From Vulcanimicrobiota bacterium (GTDB lineage: Bacteria > Eremiobacterota > Eremiobacteria > Baltobacterales > Baltobacteraceae): DNA of 16,487 nucleotides. Positions 1 through 8,984 of the stretch are shown here, one piece after another (the stretch's first letter is position 1; every line of letters begins with the position of its first letter). Position numbers and translations under genes: made by a program. The notes under the pieces are model-generated. The model saw nothing but the letters and a program-made list of their open reading frames with translations, did not search any database and was not told where the DNA came from. The stretch spans positions 1 to 16,487 of the forward strand of contig JAQBPL010000402.1 in assembly GCA_028287545.1 (NCBI GenBank), in the 5' to 3' direction.

Positions 1-1
1 C

Positions 2-343
2 ACGATCGACGCCACGGACGAGACGATCAAGACCAAGCCGCAGGTCGTGCAAGCCTTCGTCGACGGCCTCGAAGACGCGATCCGCTACATGCGTACCGAT
101 CAAGCCGGAGCGGCCGAAGTCGCGGTCACGGAGTTTCCGCAGCTCGCACCGGAAATCGTGCGCGCGTCGGTGAAGCGCATGTTCCACGACGACGTGTATC
201 CGAAGAGCGCGACGATCGAACCGGCGGCCTTCGCGAACGCGCTCGCGCTGCAGGTGACGATCGGCAACATCAAGCCGGATGCGGTGACCTACGCGGCCGC
301 AATCGATCCGCAGTTCGCCCGCAAAGCGACCGCCGCGAAGTGA
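2..343 (+). CDS. ABC transporter substrate-binding protein, C-terminal part (NMT1/SsuA/TauA-like), truncated by window edge
   Basis: The reading frame is open from base 2 to TGA at 341-343, so this is the last 113 or so residues of a gene that begins outside the window. The visible part is helical: a segment beginning KPQVVQAFVDGLEDAIRYM, then one with TEFPQLAPEIVRASVKRMFHDD and a final NIKPDAVTYAAAIDPQF. This pattern (helix, paired 'P..' turns, short final helix) resembles the C-terminal lobe of periplasmic binding proteins for nitrate, sulfonate, taurine or thiamine precursors. Such proteins capture a small ligand and deliver it to an ABC permease. The gene overlaps the start of the amidase by 4 nt, which suggests a shared transcript and a nitrogen-containing ligand. 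The ligand cannot be read from this fragment, and other helical C-termini are not excluded. No signal peptide can be assessed because the N-terminus is missing. Confidence 0.6.
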   Translation, partial: TIDATDETIKTKPQVVQAFVDGLEDAIRYMRTDQAGAAEVAVTEFPQLAPEIVRASVKRMFHDDVYPKSATIEPAAFANALALQVTIGNIKPDAVTYAAAIDPQFARKATAAK

Positions 344-1530
344 TCGTCGCGGCCCCGCCGCCGAACGTTGCCGAGGCGTTGACGCGCATCGGCGCGGGCG
401 ACGACCCGCTACAAGCGTGGACTTACGTCGACGGCTGTGCCGGCGATGCTCCGGCGGCCGATGGGCCGCTTTCCGGGATGCCGTTCGGCGTCAAGGACAT
501 CATCGACGTCCGCGCGATGCCGATCGCCTGCGGCCTGGCGCGCCCGCCGCGCGTGAGCGAGCTCGACGCGTGGTGCGTCGCCGCGCTGCGCGCGGCCGGT
601 GCTGTGCCGGTCGGCAAGACGCACACCACGGCGTGCGCGCACCGCGATCCCGCGCCGACGTACAATCCGCTCGACGCGGAGCGAACGCCGGGAGGTTCGA
701 GCGCCGGCAGCGCGGCCGCGGTCGCGGCGGGCCACGTGCCGTTCGCGCTCGGAACGCAGACCATCGGCTCGGTTCTGCGTCCGGCCGCATATTGCGGCGT
801 CGTCGGCTTCAAGCCGTCGTACGGCCGCATTCCGACGACGGGGGTGGCGCCGTTTGCGCCGTCGCTCGATCACGTGGGGATCATCGCGGCCGACGTCGCG
901 ACGGCCGAGCGCGTCGCTCGCTGCGCAATCTCGGGGTTGGAGCACGAGCCGCCGCGAGAAGCGGTCAGGCTCGCGGTCGCAGATGCCGTCTGCTCGGCGG
1001 AACGCGCGCCGCAAACGCGGGAGGCGGTCCGGCGCGCGCTCGACGTCTTGCGGCAACACGGGATCCTCGGCGTTGCGCGGCCCATGCCGGCCGAGGTTGA
1101 GGCGTCGCTGAAGGACGCGCACCTCGTGAACGCGTTCGAAGCTCACGCGGTGCTCGCACCCCTGCTCGCCGGCGAGCTGCCGCCCGAGCTCGCGCTGCTC
1201 CTGCGGCGCGGCGCGGCGATCGGGCGCGACGAGTACGCCGCTGCGCTCGCCCGGCGCGAAGCGGCGCGGCCGCGCATCGACGCGTTCCTCGCGGGTTATG
1301 ACGCTGTCATCGTCCCGTGCGCGGACGCGGCGCCGCCGCGGGCAACCACGGGCGACGGCTCACCGTTCGGGCCGTGGTCGTATTTCGGGACGCCGGCGAT
1401 CTCGATTCCGATTCCCGGAACGCGTCCCGCGGCGCTATCGCTGCAAGCGGTCGCGCCGAGCGGCCAGGACGCCGCCCTGCTGGCCGCGGCAGCGGCGATC
1501 GAGACGATTCTCGCTTACAGCGGCTTGTAG
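340..1530 (+). CDS. Amidase-signature family amidohydrolase
   Basis: This 396-residue protein belongs to the amidase signature (AS) family, which hydrolyses amide bonds with a Ser-cisSer-Lys triad. All three residues are visible: Lys52 in FGVKDIID, the cis-Ser120 in the GGSSAGSAAAV glycine/serine loop (118-128), and the probable nucleophile Ser144 in GTQTIGSVLRPAAYCG. The downstream GFKPSYGRIPTTG (156-168) is the usual continuation. At 396 residues it is shorter than many AS enzymes (450-500), with a reduced C-terminal half. The start is GTG at 340, inside the GTGA overlap with the stop of the substrate-binding protein. I see no strong ribosome-binding site, so translational coupling is likely. 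The context suggests cytoplasmic breakdown of an imported amide or urea-like compound. Residues alone do not separate allophanate hydrolase, biuret hydrolase, GatA-like or general amidase functions, so no gene symbol is given. Confidence 0.88.
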   Translation: MIVAAPPPNVAEALTRIGAGDDPLQAWTYVDGCAGDAPAADGPLSGMPFGVKDIIDVRAMPIACGLARPPRVSELDAWCVAALRAAGAVPVGKTHTTACAHRDPAPTYNPLDAERTPGGSSAGSAAAVAAGHVPFALGTQTIGSVLRPAAYCGVVGFKPSYGRIPTTGVAPFAPSLDHVGIIAADVATAERVARCAISGLEHEPPREAVRLAVADAVCSAERAPQTREAVRRALDVLRQHGILGVARPMPAEVEASLKDAHLVNAFEAHAVLAPLLAGELPPELALLLRRGAAIGRDEYAAALARREAARPRIDAFLAGYDAVIVPCADAAPPRATTGDGSPFGPWSYFGTPAISIPIPGTRPAALSLQAVAPSGQDAALLAAAAAIETILAYSGL

Positions 1531-1784
1531 CCGACCAAGGTCGGGCCGGTTTTCAGCTGCTCGATCGTGATTTCGCAGATGTCGCGCGGGCCGGCGCCTT
1601 CGAGAGCGGCCTTCTCCGAAGGTTCGCGCACGTTCACCAAGCCGAGCGAAATCGTCTGCCCGTTATCGAGAGTAAACTGATACTCGTTACGCTTGGCCTT
1701 GTGGAGAAACTTCATCTCGTCGAAGCGGGCGCGGTACGTGCCTGGTTCGATGCCGGCACGGGAGCGAGTACCAGAACTTCTCAT
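1515..1784 (-). CDS. Small conserved-looking hypothetical protein
   Basis: I do not recognise this 89-residue protein. After an arginine-rich first 20 residues, the composition becomes that of a normal folded protein: GTYRARFDEMKFLHKAKRNE, then YQFTLDNGQTISLGLVNVRE, ending LKTGPTLVGYKPL. The alternating hydrophobic and polar residues suggest a small beta-rich domain, with no signal peptide, no membrane segment and no cysteine. The ATG at 1784 has no clear ribosome-binding site. An alternative ATG at Met24 (about 1715) would remove the arginine-rich head, but would also cut into what looks like the start of the domain. The gene ends 16 nt inside the 3' end of the amidase, tail to tail. Unlike the amidase's shadow frames, its composition is balanced in Lys, Glu, Asn, Phe and Tyr, which is why I keep it. 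No function is inferred. Confidence 0.55.
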   Translation of the reverse strand: MRSSGTRSRAGIEPGTYRARFDEMKFLHKAKRNEYQFTLDNGQTISLGLVNVREPSEKAALEGAGPRDICEITIEQLKTGPTLVGYKPL

Positions 1785-1941
1785 CAGATCGACATGAACC
1801 CCAATTCAGCCGAGGACGTTGCAAGGGGGCGCCGAGCGCTCAATCCTGCACGAAACGGGTCGTCCGACGGCACAACGGCTCGGCTGGTGACGTCGGCGGG
1901 CGAGCGTGTCACGAGCCTTTAGGTTGTGGTAAGAACCTCTG

Positions 1942-2394
1942 ATGAAACGCGCGCTTTTTGCCTCCGCCCTCCTCACCGCGCTCTCGAGTGTGCCCGCCGT
2001 CGCCTTCGCACAGGGTATTCCGCAGATCGATCTTTCCGCCGGCTACATGGCGACTACCGATCGTAGTGCCGTCGGAACCGGCATTCTGACCTTGCGCGGC
2101 GTCGGCGTATCCATCCCCGGACTCCATCCGCAGGCGAGCCTGGCGGTCCCGCTCAACGGCGACGGCCGATACGCCGCCACGGCAGAGGACGTCCTGCACG
2201 TTCCCGGCGGCGCCTACATCGGCGCGGGCGTCGGACTCGGCCGCCTCAACCAGCCCTTGAAGACCGGAATGCTGTACGATGTGATCGGCGGCACGCCCCT
2301 CGCTCCGCACATCGACCTAGTCGGCCGTTACTACGGTGGGCTCAACCACTACACCGGTCAAGGAATCTACGGCGGCCTAGCCGTCCGCCTCTAA
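1942..2394 (+). CDS. Secreted/outer-membrane-like hypothetical protein with signal peptide
   Basis: This 150-residue protein starts with a typical Sec signal peptide: MKR, a hydrophobic stretch to about residue 20, then a VAFA cleavage site before Gln24. The mature part (about 127 residues) is rich in Gly, Tyr, Leu and alternating hydrophobic residues (IDLSAGYMATTDRS, GAYIGAGVGLGRLNQPL, IYGGLAVRL at the C-terminus), as in small outer-membrane beta-barrels. The final residue is Leu rather than the usual Phe, so barrel membership is inference. There are no cysteines in the mature part. A weak 5-bp hairpin (AGGTT 1921-1925 with AACCT 1934-1938) sits immediately before the ATG and no clear ribosome-binding site is visible. 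The gene stands alone, with the large hairpin at 2402-2473 directly downstream. I know of no named family for it. A role in envelope structure is possible but not shown. Confidence 0.7.
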   Translation: MKRALFASALLTALSSVPAVAFAQGIPQIDLSAGYMATTDRSAVGTGILTLRGVGVSIPGLHPQASLAVPLNGDGRYAATAEDVLHVPGGAYIGAGVGLGRLNQPLKTGMLYDVIGGTPLAPHIDLVGRYYGGLNHYTGQGIYGGLAVRL

Positions 2395-2401
2395 CGCGCC
2401 C

Positions 2402-2473
2402 GTCACCCCGAGCGCCTTTACCGGCCAAAGTTCGCGGCGGCGAACTTTGCCGATAAAGGCGCTCGGGGGTGAC
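2402..2473. repeat. Long imperfect inverted repeat (about 72 bp hairpin)
   Basis: The left outer arm 2402-2420 (GTCACCCCGAGCGCCTTTA) matches the right outer arm 2454-2473, with one extra G in the right arm. An inner arm, CAAAGTTCGC at 2426-2435, pairs perfectly with 2440-2449 around a GGCG loop (2436-2439). Between the arms, 2422-2424 can pair with 2450-2452. No T-run follows on either strand, so a standard intrinsic terminator is unlikely, although it could still stop transcription after the upstream gene. The outer ends beginning GTCACCCC resemble the ends of REP-like or small non-autonomous palindromic elements known from many GC-rich genomes. I saw no second copy in the window, so repetitiveness is unproven. 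Confidence 0.85.
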
Positions 2474-2475
2474 AG

Positions 2476-2491
2476 CGGGACGATCGTCCCG
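2476..2491. promoter_or_regulatory. 16-bp perfect palindrome upstream of mreB-like gene
   Basis: CGGGACGATCGTCCCG reads identically on both strands. It lies 3 bp after the long hairpin and 48 bp before the mreB-like start. It could be an operator for a dimeric regulator, sitting about 24 bp upstream of the candidate -10 at 2515-2520, that is, near a -35 position. It could also be a second small hairpin belonging to the adjacent repeat element. Nothing in the window identifies a cognate protein. Confidence 0.45.
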
Positions 2492-2514
2492 GTGCGCTCT
2501 CGCAAGTTCCCGAC

Positions 2515-2531
2515 TATCATTCGTTAGGGGG
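2515..2531 (+). promoter_or_regulatory. Candidate -10 box and ribosome-binding site of the mreB-like gene
   Basis: TATCAT at 2515-2520 is a plausible -10 hexamer. The region at the usual -35 distance shows no good match. AGGGGGA at 2526-2532 is a good Shine-Dalgarno sequence 6-7 nt before the GTG at 2539 and supports that start. If the -10 is real, the 5' leader is only about 12 nt. Confidence 0.4.
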
Positions 2532-2538
2532 ACTTGTC

Positions 2539-3558
2539 GTGGATCTTGCGATCGACCTCGGAACCGCGAACGTGCTCGTCTACATCAAGGGCAAGGGCAT
2601 CATCATACGGGAGCCGTCCGTCGTCGCCCAAGATGAGCGAACGAAGCGCACGCTCGCCATCGGCGAGGAGGCGCGCGAAATGCTCGGCCGCACCCCGCGC
2701 CACATTCGCGCGGTCCGCCCCATGCGCGACGGCGTTATCGCGGACTTCGACGTCACGGCGGCGATGCTCAGCTACTTCATCAAGAAGGCGACGCACACGC
2801 ATGCGCCCATCGCGCGCCTGTTCGAACCCAAACCATCCGTTCTGATCTGCATTCCGGCCGAGATCACGAGCGTCGAAGAACGCGCCGTACACGACGCGGC
2901 CAAACTCGCCGGCGCTCGGCACGTGGAACTCATCGCTCAACCGCTCGCCGCAGCGATCGGCGCCGGATTGCCGGTCGACGAACCCGTAGGAAGCATGGTC
3001 GTCGACATCGGCGGCGGAACGACCGACGTCGCCGTCATCGCGCTTGGCGGCATCGTCGTCGGCCGGTCGATCCGCGCCGCCGGCAACGAGCTCGACGAGG
3101 CGATCCTCCGCCACGTCCGGCAAGTCCACAATCTCACCATCGGCGAGCGCACCGCCGAGGAGATCAAGATCAAGATCGGCTCGGGGCGCCGGCTGGAACG
3201 CGAGCTGACGATGGAGATCCGGGGACGCGACATGATCACCGGCCTCCCGAAGACCGTACGAATTACCAGCGCGGAAATTCGTGAAACGCTCGGCGAAGGG
3301 GTAAACGCGATCCTCGAAGCCGTCAAAGCCGTCCTCGAGCAAACGCCGCCCGAGCTGGCGTCCGACATCGCCGATCGCGGCATCGTGCTCACCGGCGGCG
3401 GCGCTCTCTTGCGCGGCCTCGATCTGCTCATCGGGGACGTGACCGGCATCGCCACGATCGTCGCGGAAGATCCGCTCTCGTGCGCCGTGATCGGAACGGC
3501 CCGGAGCATTCGCGGCCCTGCATCGCCGGCCGAGTTCGCGACGTACCCAGCGGGATGA
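2539..3558 (+). CDS. mreB: MreB/Mbl-type rod-shape actin homologue
   Basis: This 339-residue protein is of normal MreB length and carries the actin-fold ATPase motifs in order. They are phosphate-1 DLGTAN (6-11), phosphate-2 DIGGGTTDVAV (156-166), the ERTAEEIKIKIGS segment (203-215) typical of MreB, and the adenosine motif TGGGALLRG (285-293). MreB forms membrane-associated filaments that guide lateral peptidoglycan synthesis. It starts at GTG 2539, with a good ribosome-binding site at 2526-2532. It lacks the hydrophobic or amphipathic N-terminal extension seen in some homologues and has a short Pro/Ala tail. There is no mreC, mreD, pbp2 or rodA next to it. The downstream neighbour is a hibernation factor on the opposite strand, 13 bp away. 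That makes it a possible second paralogue rather than the main cell-shape locus. The family is certain; MreB versus Mbl or another paralogue is not. Confidence 0.93.
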   Translation: MDLAIDLGTANVLVYIKGKGIIIREPSVVAQDERTKRTLAIGEEAREMLGRTPRHIRAVRPMRDGVIADFDVTAAMLSYFIKKATHTHAPIARLFEPKPSVLICIPAEITSVEERAVHDAAKLAGARHVELIAQPLAAAIGAGLPVDEPVGSMVVDIGGGTTDVAVIALGGIVVGRSIRAAGNELDEAILRHVRQVHNLTIGERTAEEIKIKIGSGRRLERELTMEIRGRDMITGLPKTVRITSAEIRETLGEGVNAILEAVKAVLEQTPPELASDIADRGIVLTGGGALLRGLDLLIGDVTGIATIVAEDPLSCAVIGTARSIRGPASPAEFATYPAG

Positions 3559-3571
3559 GGCTATCGCCTAT

Positions 3572-3958
3572 TCACGCATCGCGGCGTTGCCGGACGTAGT
3601 CTTGAAGTCGGCTGGTGGCTGTCCGAAACGCGTCGCGGACGGCAAGCTGGGGGTCCTTGTGGTGGACTTCGCGCTCGGTCGGCTTTCCGCTGCGTTCGGG
3701 GCCGTCAGCGCCCGAGGAGAGCGGCCGCGTGTCGTCGGTATGATTCACGACGAGGTGCTCTCCGGGCACGCTCAACTCGATGCGCACGTGAAACGTGGAA
3801 CCGCGAAAATGGCGGCGATGGATGTGCTCGATGTGCACGCGGCAGTTCAGGATGCGGCCGAAAAAATGCTCGAGCTTCGCCGCTTCGGCCCGGATCAGGT
3901 CGTCCAGCGCGGGCGACTGCGGAACGTCGCGATAGGAAATCTGAGGCTGCACGGGCAC
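3572..3958 (-). CDS. Ribosome hibernation-promoting factor / RaiA-family protein, short form
   Basis: This 128-residue protein resembles the stand-alone HPF/RaiA (S30AE) group that binds the small ribosomal subunit in stationary phase. Visible features are [20 protein letters not shown] at the start, then [20 protein letters not shown] and [17 protein letters not shown]. The C-terminal helix is [20 protein letters not shown]. Between the last strand and that helix lies a long polar linker (about 74-98), an insertion relative to compact homologues. I choose GTG at 3958 because a ribosome-binding-site-like GGAAGAG precedes it by 7 nt. Alternatives are GTG 3952 and an ATG at 4018 that would add 20 residues and has AAGGGTGG upstream. 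It lacks the C-terminal dimerisation or S1-like tail found in long forms. It is convergent with mreB. Confidence 0.8.
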   Translation of the reverse strand: MPVQPQISYRDVPQSPALDDLIRAEAAKLEHFFGRILNCRVHIEHIHRRHFRGSTFHVRIELSVPGEHLVVNHTDDTRPLSSGADGPERSGKPTEREVHHKDPQLAVRDAFRTATSRLQDYVRQRRDA

Positions 3959-4114
3959 CGTGTCTCTCTTCCGACGCGAAGTCGAGCCGACGTCCGGTCG
4001 GAGGACGCTCCATCGCATTGTACCACCCTTGGCCGAGCGATCCGAGCAACCTCGATATCCGGGATGGCGAGGGGGCGCGCGGCATCGTCTGGCGTGAGCG
4101 CATAATAACGGTGT

Positions 4115-4132
4115 CGCCTGCCTCTGCAGGCG
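4115..4132 (+). promoter_or_regulatory. 7-bp stem-loop just upstream of the nfeD ribosome-binding site
   Basis: CGCCTGC (4115-4121) and GCAGGCG (4126-4132) form a perfect 7-bp stem with a CTCT loop. It ends two bases before the Shine-Dalgarno GGAAAGG (4135-4141). If transcribed, it lies in the 5' leader of the nfeD operon. It could protect the mRNA or modulate ribosome access, or it could be a protein-binding palindrome. An AT-rich CATAATAA at 4101-4108 upstream is the best -10 candidate, with no clear -35. Confidence 0.5.
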
Positions 4133-4147
4133 TCGGAAAGGCACGTC

Positions 4148-5506
4148 ATGTCGCCGTCGATTCACCTGGCCGGCGCTCTCTCGCTCGTGGTCACCGCGGT
4201 GACGATCGCATGGGCGGCGCCGTGGGGTGCCGCGGCCGCGGTCGCACCGCATCCTGGGAGCGCAGCGCCGGTGGTGGATGTCGTCCGGCTCGAGGGCATC
4301 GTCGGCCCCGCTACGGCGCGCTACGTCATTCGCGGTCTCGAAGAGGCGACGCGGCGCGGCGCGGAGGCGCTCGTCGTCGTGATCGACACGCCCGGCGGTC
4401 TGCTGAAGTCGACCGACGACATCACGAAGGCAATGCTCAATTCGCGCCTGCCGGTCGTCGCATTCGTGTATCCGCGAGGAGCGCGCGCCGCGTCTGCCGG
4501 CGTCTTCGTCGTGTACGCGGCAAACGTCGCCGCGATGGCTCCGGCGACCCATCTCGGGGCCGCTCATCCGGTGGGGCTGGGGACGGGCGGCGGCGGCGAC
4601 AAGACGATGATGACGAAACTCACCAACGACGCCGTCGCGGACATTCGCGGAATCGCTGCGCACCGCGGGCGGAACGTCGCGTGGGCGGAGCGCGCCATAC
4701 GGCAGAGCGAATCGATCACCGCGCAAGAGGCGCTCCGCCTGCATGTCATCGACCTCATTGCAGCCAGCCCGCGCGACCTGCTCGCGAAAATCGACGGAAG
4801 GACGGTCCGGACGGCCATCGGCACGCGACGCCTGGCAACCGCGAATGCGCAGGTCGCCGATATTCCGATGGACACGACCGAGCAGTTCTTGTCGCTGCTC
4901 GGCGATCCGAACGTGGGCTTCATCCTCATGACGATCGCGATCTACGGGATCATCTTCGAGCTGAGCAATCCAGGCTCGGTGTTTCCCGGAGTGCTCGGCG
5001 GCCTCGCGCTTATTCTCGCGTTCGTCTCATTTGCCGTCATCGCGGTGAACGTCGCAGGGCTCCTGTTCATCGGATTCTCGCTGATCCTGTTCATCGCCGA
5101 TATCAAGGTGCCGAGCCACGGCGTCCTCACCGCCGGCGGGATCGCATCGTTCGTCTTCGGATCGCTGCTGCTCACCGAGCAGCACGCGCCGTTCCTGCGC
5201 ATCTCGCTCGCCCTCATCGTGACGGTCGCCGCTTTGACGGCCGCGTTCTTCATCGTGGCGATCGGCGCTGGGGTCCGCGCCCAGGCCCGGAGAGTCGTCA
5301 CGGGGCGCGAGGGGCTGGTCGGCACGGTCGGCGTGACGCGCAGCGAACTCGCTCCGAACGGCACGGTGTTCGTAGCAGGGGAACTGTGGAAAGCCCAAAC
5401 GGCCGGCGGCGTCATCCCGCCGGGGAAGCCGGTCCGCGTAGTGGGCCTCACCGGACTGCGGCTGAACGTGCGTCCGGCGGACAACGCCCCCAAGGAGGCC
5501 ACATGA
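4148..5506 (+). CDS. NfeD-type membrane-bound serine protease (ClpP-class), long form
   Basis: This 452-residue protein has the full long-NfeD layout. A signal or anchor comes first (about 1-32). A ClpP/SppA-like protease domain follows (about 42-215), with VVIDTPGG (77-84), [10 protein letters not shown] (109-118) giving the probable nucleophile Ser116, and Lys157 in MTKLTND as the likely general base of a Ser-Lys dyad. A four- to five-helix membrane region runs from about 256 to 375. A C-terminal soluble OB-like NfeD domain (about 385-445) has [10 protein letters not shown] and GELWKAQ. These proteases cleave membrane-associated hydrophobic segments and act with stomatin-family partners. 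The start ATG at 4148 has a strong ribosome-binding site, GGAAAGG, 6 nt away. The stop overlaps the ATG of the slipin gene in ATGA. All key residues are present, so the protease should be active. Confidence 0.93.
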   Translation: MSPSIHLAGALSLVVTAVTIAWAAPWGAAAAVAPHPGSAAPVVDVVRLEGIVGPATARYVIRGLEEATRRGAEALVVVIDTPGGLLKSTDDITKAMLNSRLPVVAFVYPRGARAASAGVFVVYAANVAAMAPATHLGAAHPVGLGTGGGGDKTMMTKLTNDAVADIRGIAAHRGRNVAWAERAIRQSESITAQEALRLHVIDLIAASPRDLLAKIDGRTVRTAIGTRRLATANAQVADIPMDTTEQFLSLLGDPNVGFILMTIAIYGIIFELSNPGSVFPGVLGGLALILAFVSFAVIAVNVAGLLFIGFSLILFIADIKVPSHGVLTAGGIASFVFGSLLLTEQHAPFLRISLALIVTVAALTAAFFIVAIGAGVRAQARRVVTGREGLVGTVGVTRSELAPNGTVFVAGELWKAQTAGGVIPPGKPVRVVGLTGLRLNVRPADNAPKEAT

Positions 5507-6285
5507 GCGCAGCGATCGTGGTTCCCATCGTCGTCATCATCGCACTCATCGCATTGCTGTCGACGGCGGTGAAGATCACTCGCGAGTACGAGCGGGGCAT
5601 CGTCTTCCGCCTGGGCCGGCTGCTCCGCGCAAAAGGGCCCGGTGTCATCTTCCTGATCCCGATCGTGGATCGGATGGTCAGGATCGACCTCCGCGTCGTG
5701 ACGCTTGACGTTCCTCGTCAGGAGATGATGACGCGCGACAACGTTTCCGTCACGGTTGACGCCGTCGTGTATTTTCGCGTTGTCGACCCGGAAAACGCGA
5801 TCGTAAAAGTCGAGAACTTCGGGAAGGCAACGTTCCTGCTCGCGCAAACGACGCTGCGAAGCATTCTCGGGCAGCACGAGCTCGATGAGCTCCTCAGCCA
5901 GCGCGATCGCATCAACCTGCAGCTTCAACAAGTGATCGACGAAGGCACCGAACCGTGGGGCATCAAGGTCGCGCTCGTCGAGGTGCGCGATGTCGTCTTG
6001 CCGGACACGATGAAACGCGTGATGGCGAGGCAGGCCGAGATGGAACGGGAACGGCGTGCCAAGATCATCAACGCCGAGGGCGAGTATCAGGCTGCGGAAA
6101 AGCTCGTGCTCGCGGCCCAGAAAATCTCAACGCAGCCGATGGCACTGCAGCTGCGCTTCCTGCAGGCGCTCACCGAAGTGGCGAGCGAGCACAACTCGAC
6201 GATCGTCTTCCCGCTTCCGATCGATCTCCTCACGCCGTTCCTCCGCAAACCGGAGGTCACGAGGGAAGGTTTCGCCGATGAGTGA
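5503..6285 (+). CDS. Slipin/stomatin-family SPFH (band 7) membrane protein
   Basis: This 260-residue protein has an N-terminal membrane helix (about 4-23), an SPFH/band 7 domain with the slipin signature ([13 protein letters not shown] at 28-40, [20 protein letters not shown], and [20 protein letters not shown]), and a charged helical region from about 180 ([20 protein letters not shown]) predicted to drive oligomerisation. It ends with a hydrophobic [11 protein letters not shown] segment, a typical slipin tail and a known NfeD-protease target type. Slipins scaffold membrane microdomains and pair with NfeD proteases. The ATG at 5503 shares ATGA with the nfeD stop and has AAGGAGG at 5492-5498. 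The next gene starts inside its last codons (6278). Prohibitin, flotillin and HflK are less likely, given the sequence and the NfeD neighbour. Confidence 0.93.
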   Translation: MSAAIVVPIVVIIALIALLSTAVKITREYERGIVFRLGRLLRAKGPGVIFLIPIVDRMVRIDLRVVTLDVPRQEMMTRDNVSVTVDAVVYFRVVDPENAIVKVENFGKATFLLAQTTLRSILGQHELDELLSQRDRINLQLQQVIDEGTEPWGIKVALVEVRDVVLPDTMKRVMARQAEMERERRAKIINAEGEYQAAEKLVLAAQKISTQPMALQLRFLQALTEVASEHNSTIVFPLPIDLLTPFLRKPEVTREGFADE

Positions 6286-6773
6286 TCGGCACTCCGCGGA
6301 TCTCTATTTCCTTCGTCACGGCTTGGCCGCCGACGCCGACGCGTGGGGCGGCGACGACTTCGACCGGCCGCTGACCGTTGAAGGCCGCGAACGCATGGCA
6401 CTCGAGGCGAAGGCCATCAAGCACTTGGACCTCGGCCTCGAACGCATCGTGACGAGCCCGCTCGTTCGCGCGCAGCAAACCGCCGCAATCGTCGCCGACG
6501 CACTGCAGATCCGAGACGCGCTCGTCGAAGACGAGCGCCTGGGCGCGAATTTCGGTCTCGAAGGGCTTGCGATGGTTCTGGGGGCCCGCCCCAGGGTGAG
6601 CGCGCTGATGCTGGTCGGACACGAGCCGTCGTTGAGCGCGACGATCGGCCGCCTCATCGGCGGAGCCGCCATCGACGTCAAGAAGGGAAGTCTTGCGCGC
6701 GTGTATCTGCCCGACATCGCAGTCCTCAGAGGCGAACTGATGTGGCTGGTCCCGCCGAGAGTGCTCCTGTTGG

Positions 6774-6790
<17 letters not shown>
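6278..6790 (+). CDS. sixA: SixA-type phosphohistidine phosphatase (histidine phosphatase superfamily)
   Basis: This 170-residue protein carries the histidine phosphatase core: LYFLRHG (9-15) with catalytic Arg13 and His14, [11 protein letters not shown] (59-69) with the second Arg64, and [10 protein letters not shown] (110-119) with the second His115. The size and the RHG, SP..RA.QTA and VGHEP order match SixA, which dephosphorylates histidine residues of phosphotransfer (HPt) domains, rather than phosphoglycerate mutase or cobalamin phosphatase. The start ATG at 6278 overlaps the slipin stop by 8 nt, with GAGGGAAGG (6261-6269) as ribosome-binding site. Its stop (6788-6790) lies inside the beginning of the DUF255 gene, so translation is probably coupled on both sides. 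The natural substrate here is unknown. The kinase at 13569-14729 is about 7 kb away and shows no HPt domain. Confidence 0.82.
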
Positions 6791-8966
<2,176 letters not shown>

Positions 8967-8971
8967 AATGC

Positions 8972-8984
8972 TATACTTCCGCCA
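8972..8984 (+). promoter_or_regulatory. Candidate promoter placing transcription start at the Kelch ATG (leaderless)
   Basis: TATACT at 8972-8977 is a near-consensus -10 hexamer. The ATG of the Kelch gene is at 8984, about where transcription would begin. No Shine-Dalgarno sequence lies between. The -35 position (8949-8954, CTGAAG) is only a partial match to TTGACA. A second weak -10-like TAGAAT lies at 8964-8969. The arrangement matches the TANNNT-then-ATG pattern of leaderless genes. It overlaps the end of the preceding gene. Confidence 0.45.

Noticed and set aside
409..1146. Several open frames antisense to or out of frame with the amidase
   Set aside because: Arg-rich translations without motifs; the amidase frame holds all catalytic residues.
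2402..2473. Intrinsic terminator reading of the long hairpin
   Set aside because: There is no run of T after the stem on either strand and the stem is far longer than usual, so I list it as an inverted repeat instead.
2524..3342. 272-codon minus-strand frame inside mreB
   Set aside because: Very Asp/Arg/Ala-rich antisense shadow of a clear MreB gene.
4018..5502. Frame of the slipin gene open far upstream through the whole of nfeD
   Set aside because: The upstream part is very Arg/Gly-rich and overlaps the clearly coding nfeD frame. The slipin ATG at 5503 has its own ribosome-binding site.
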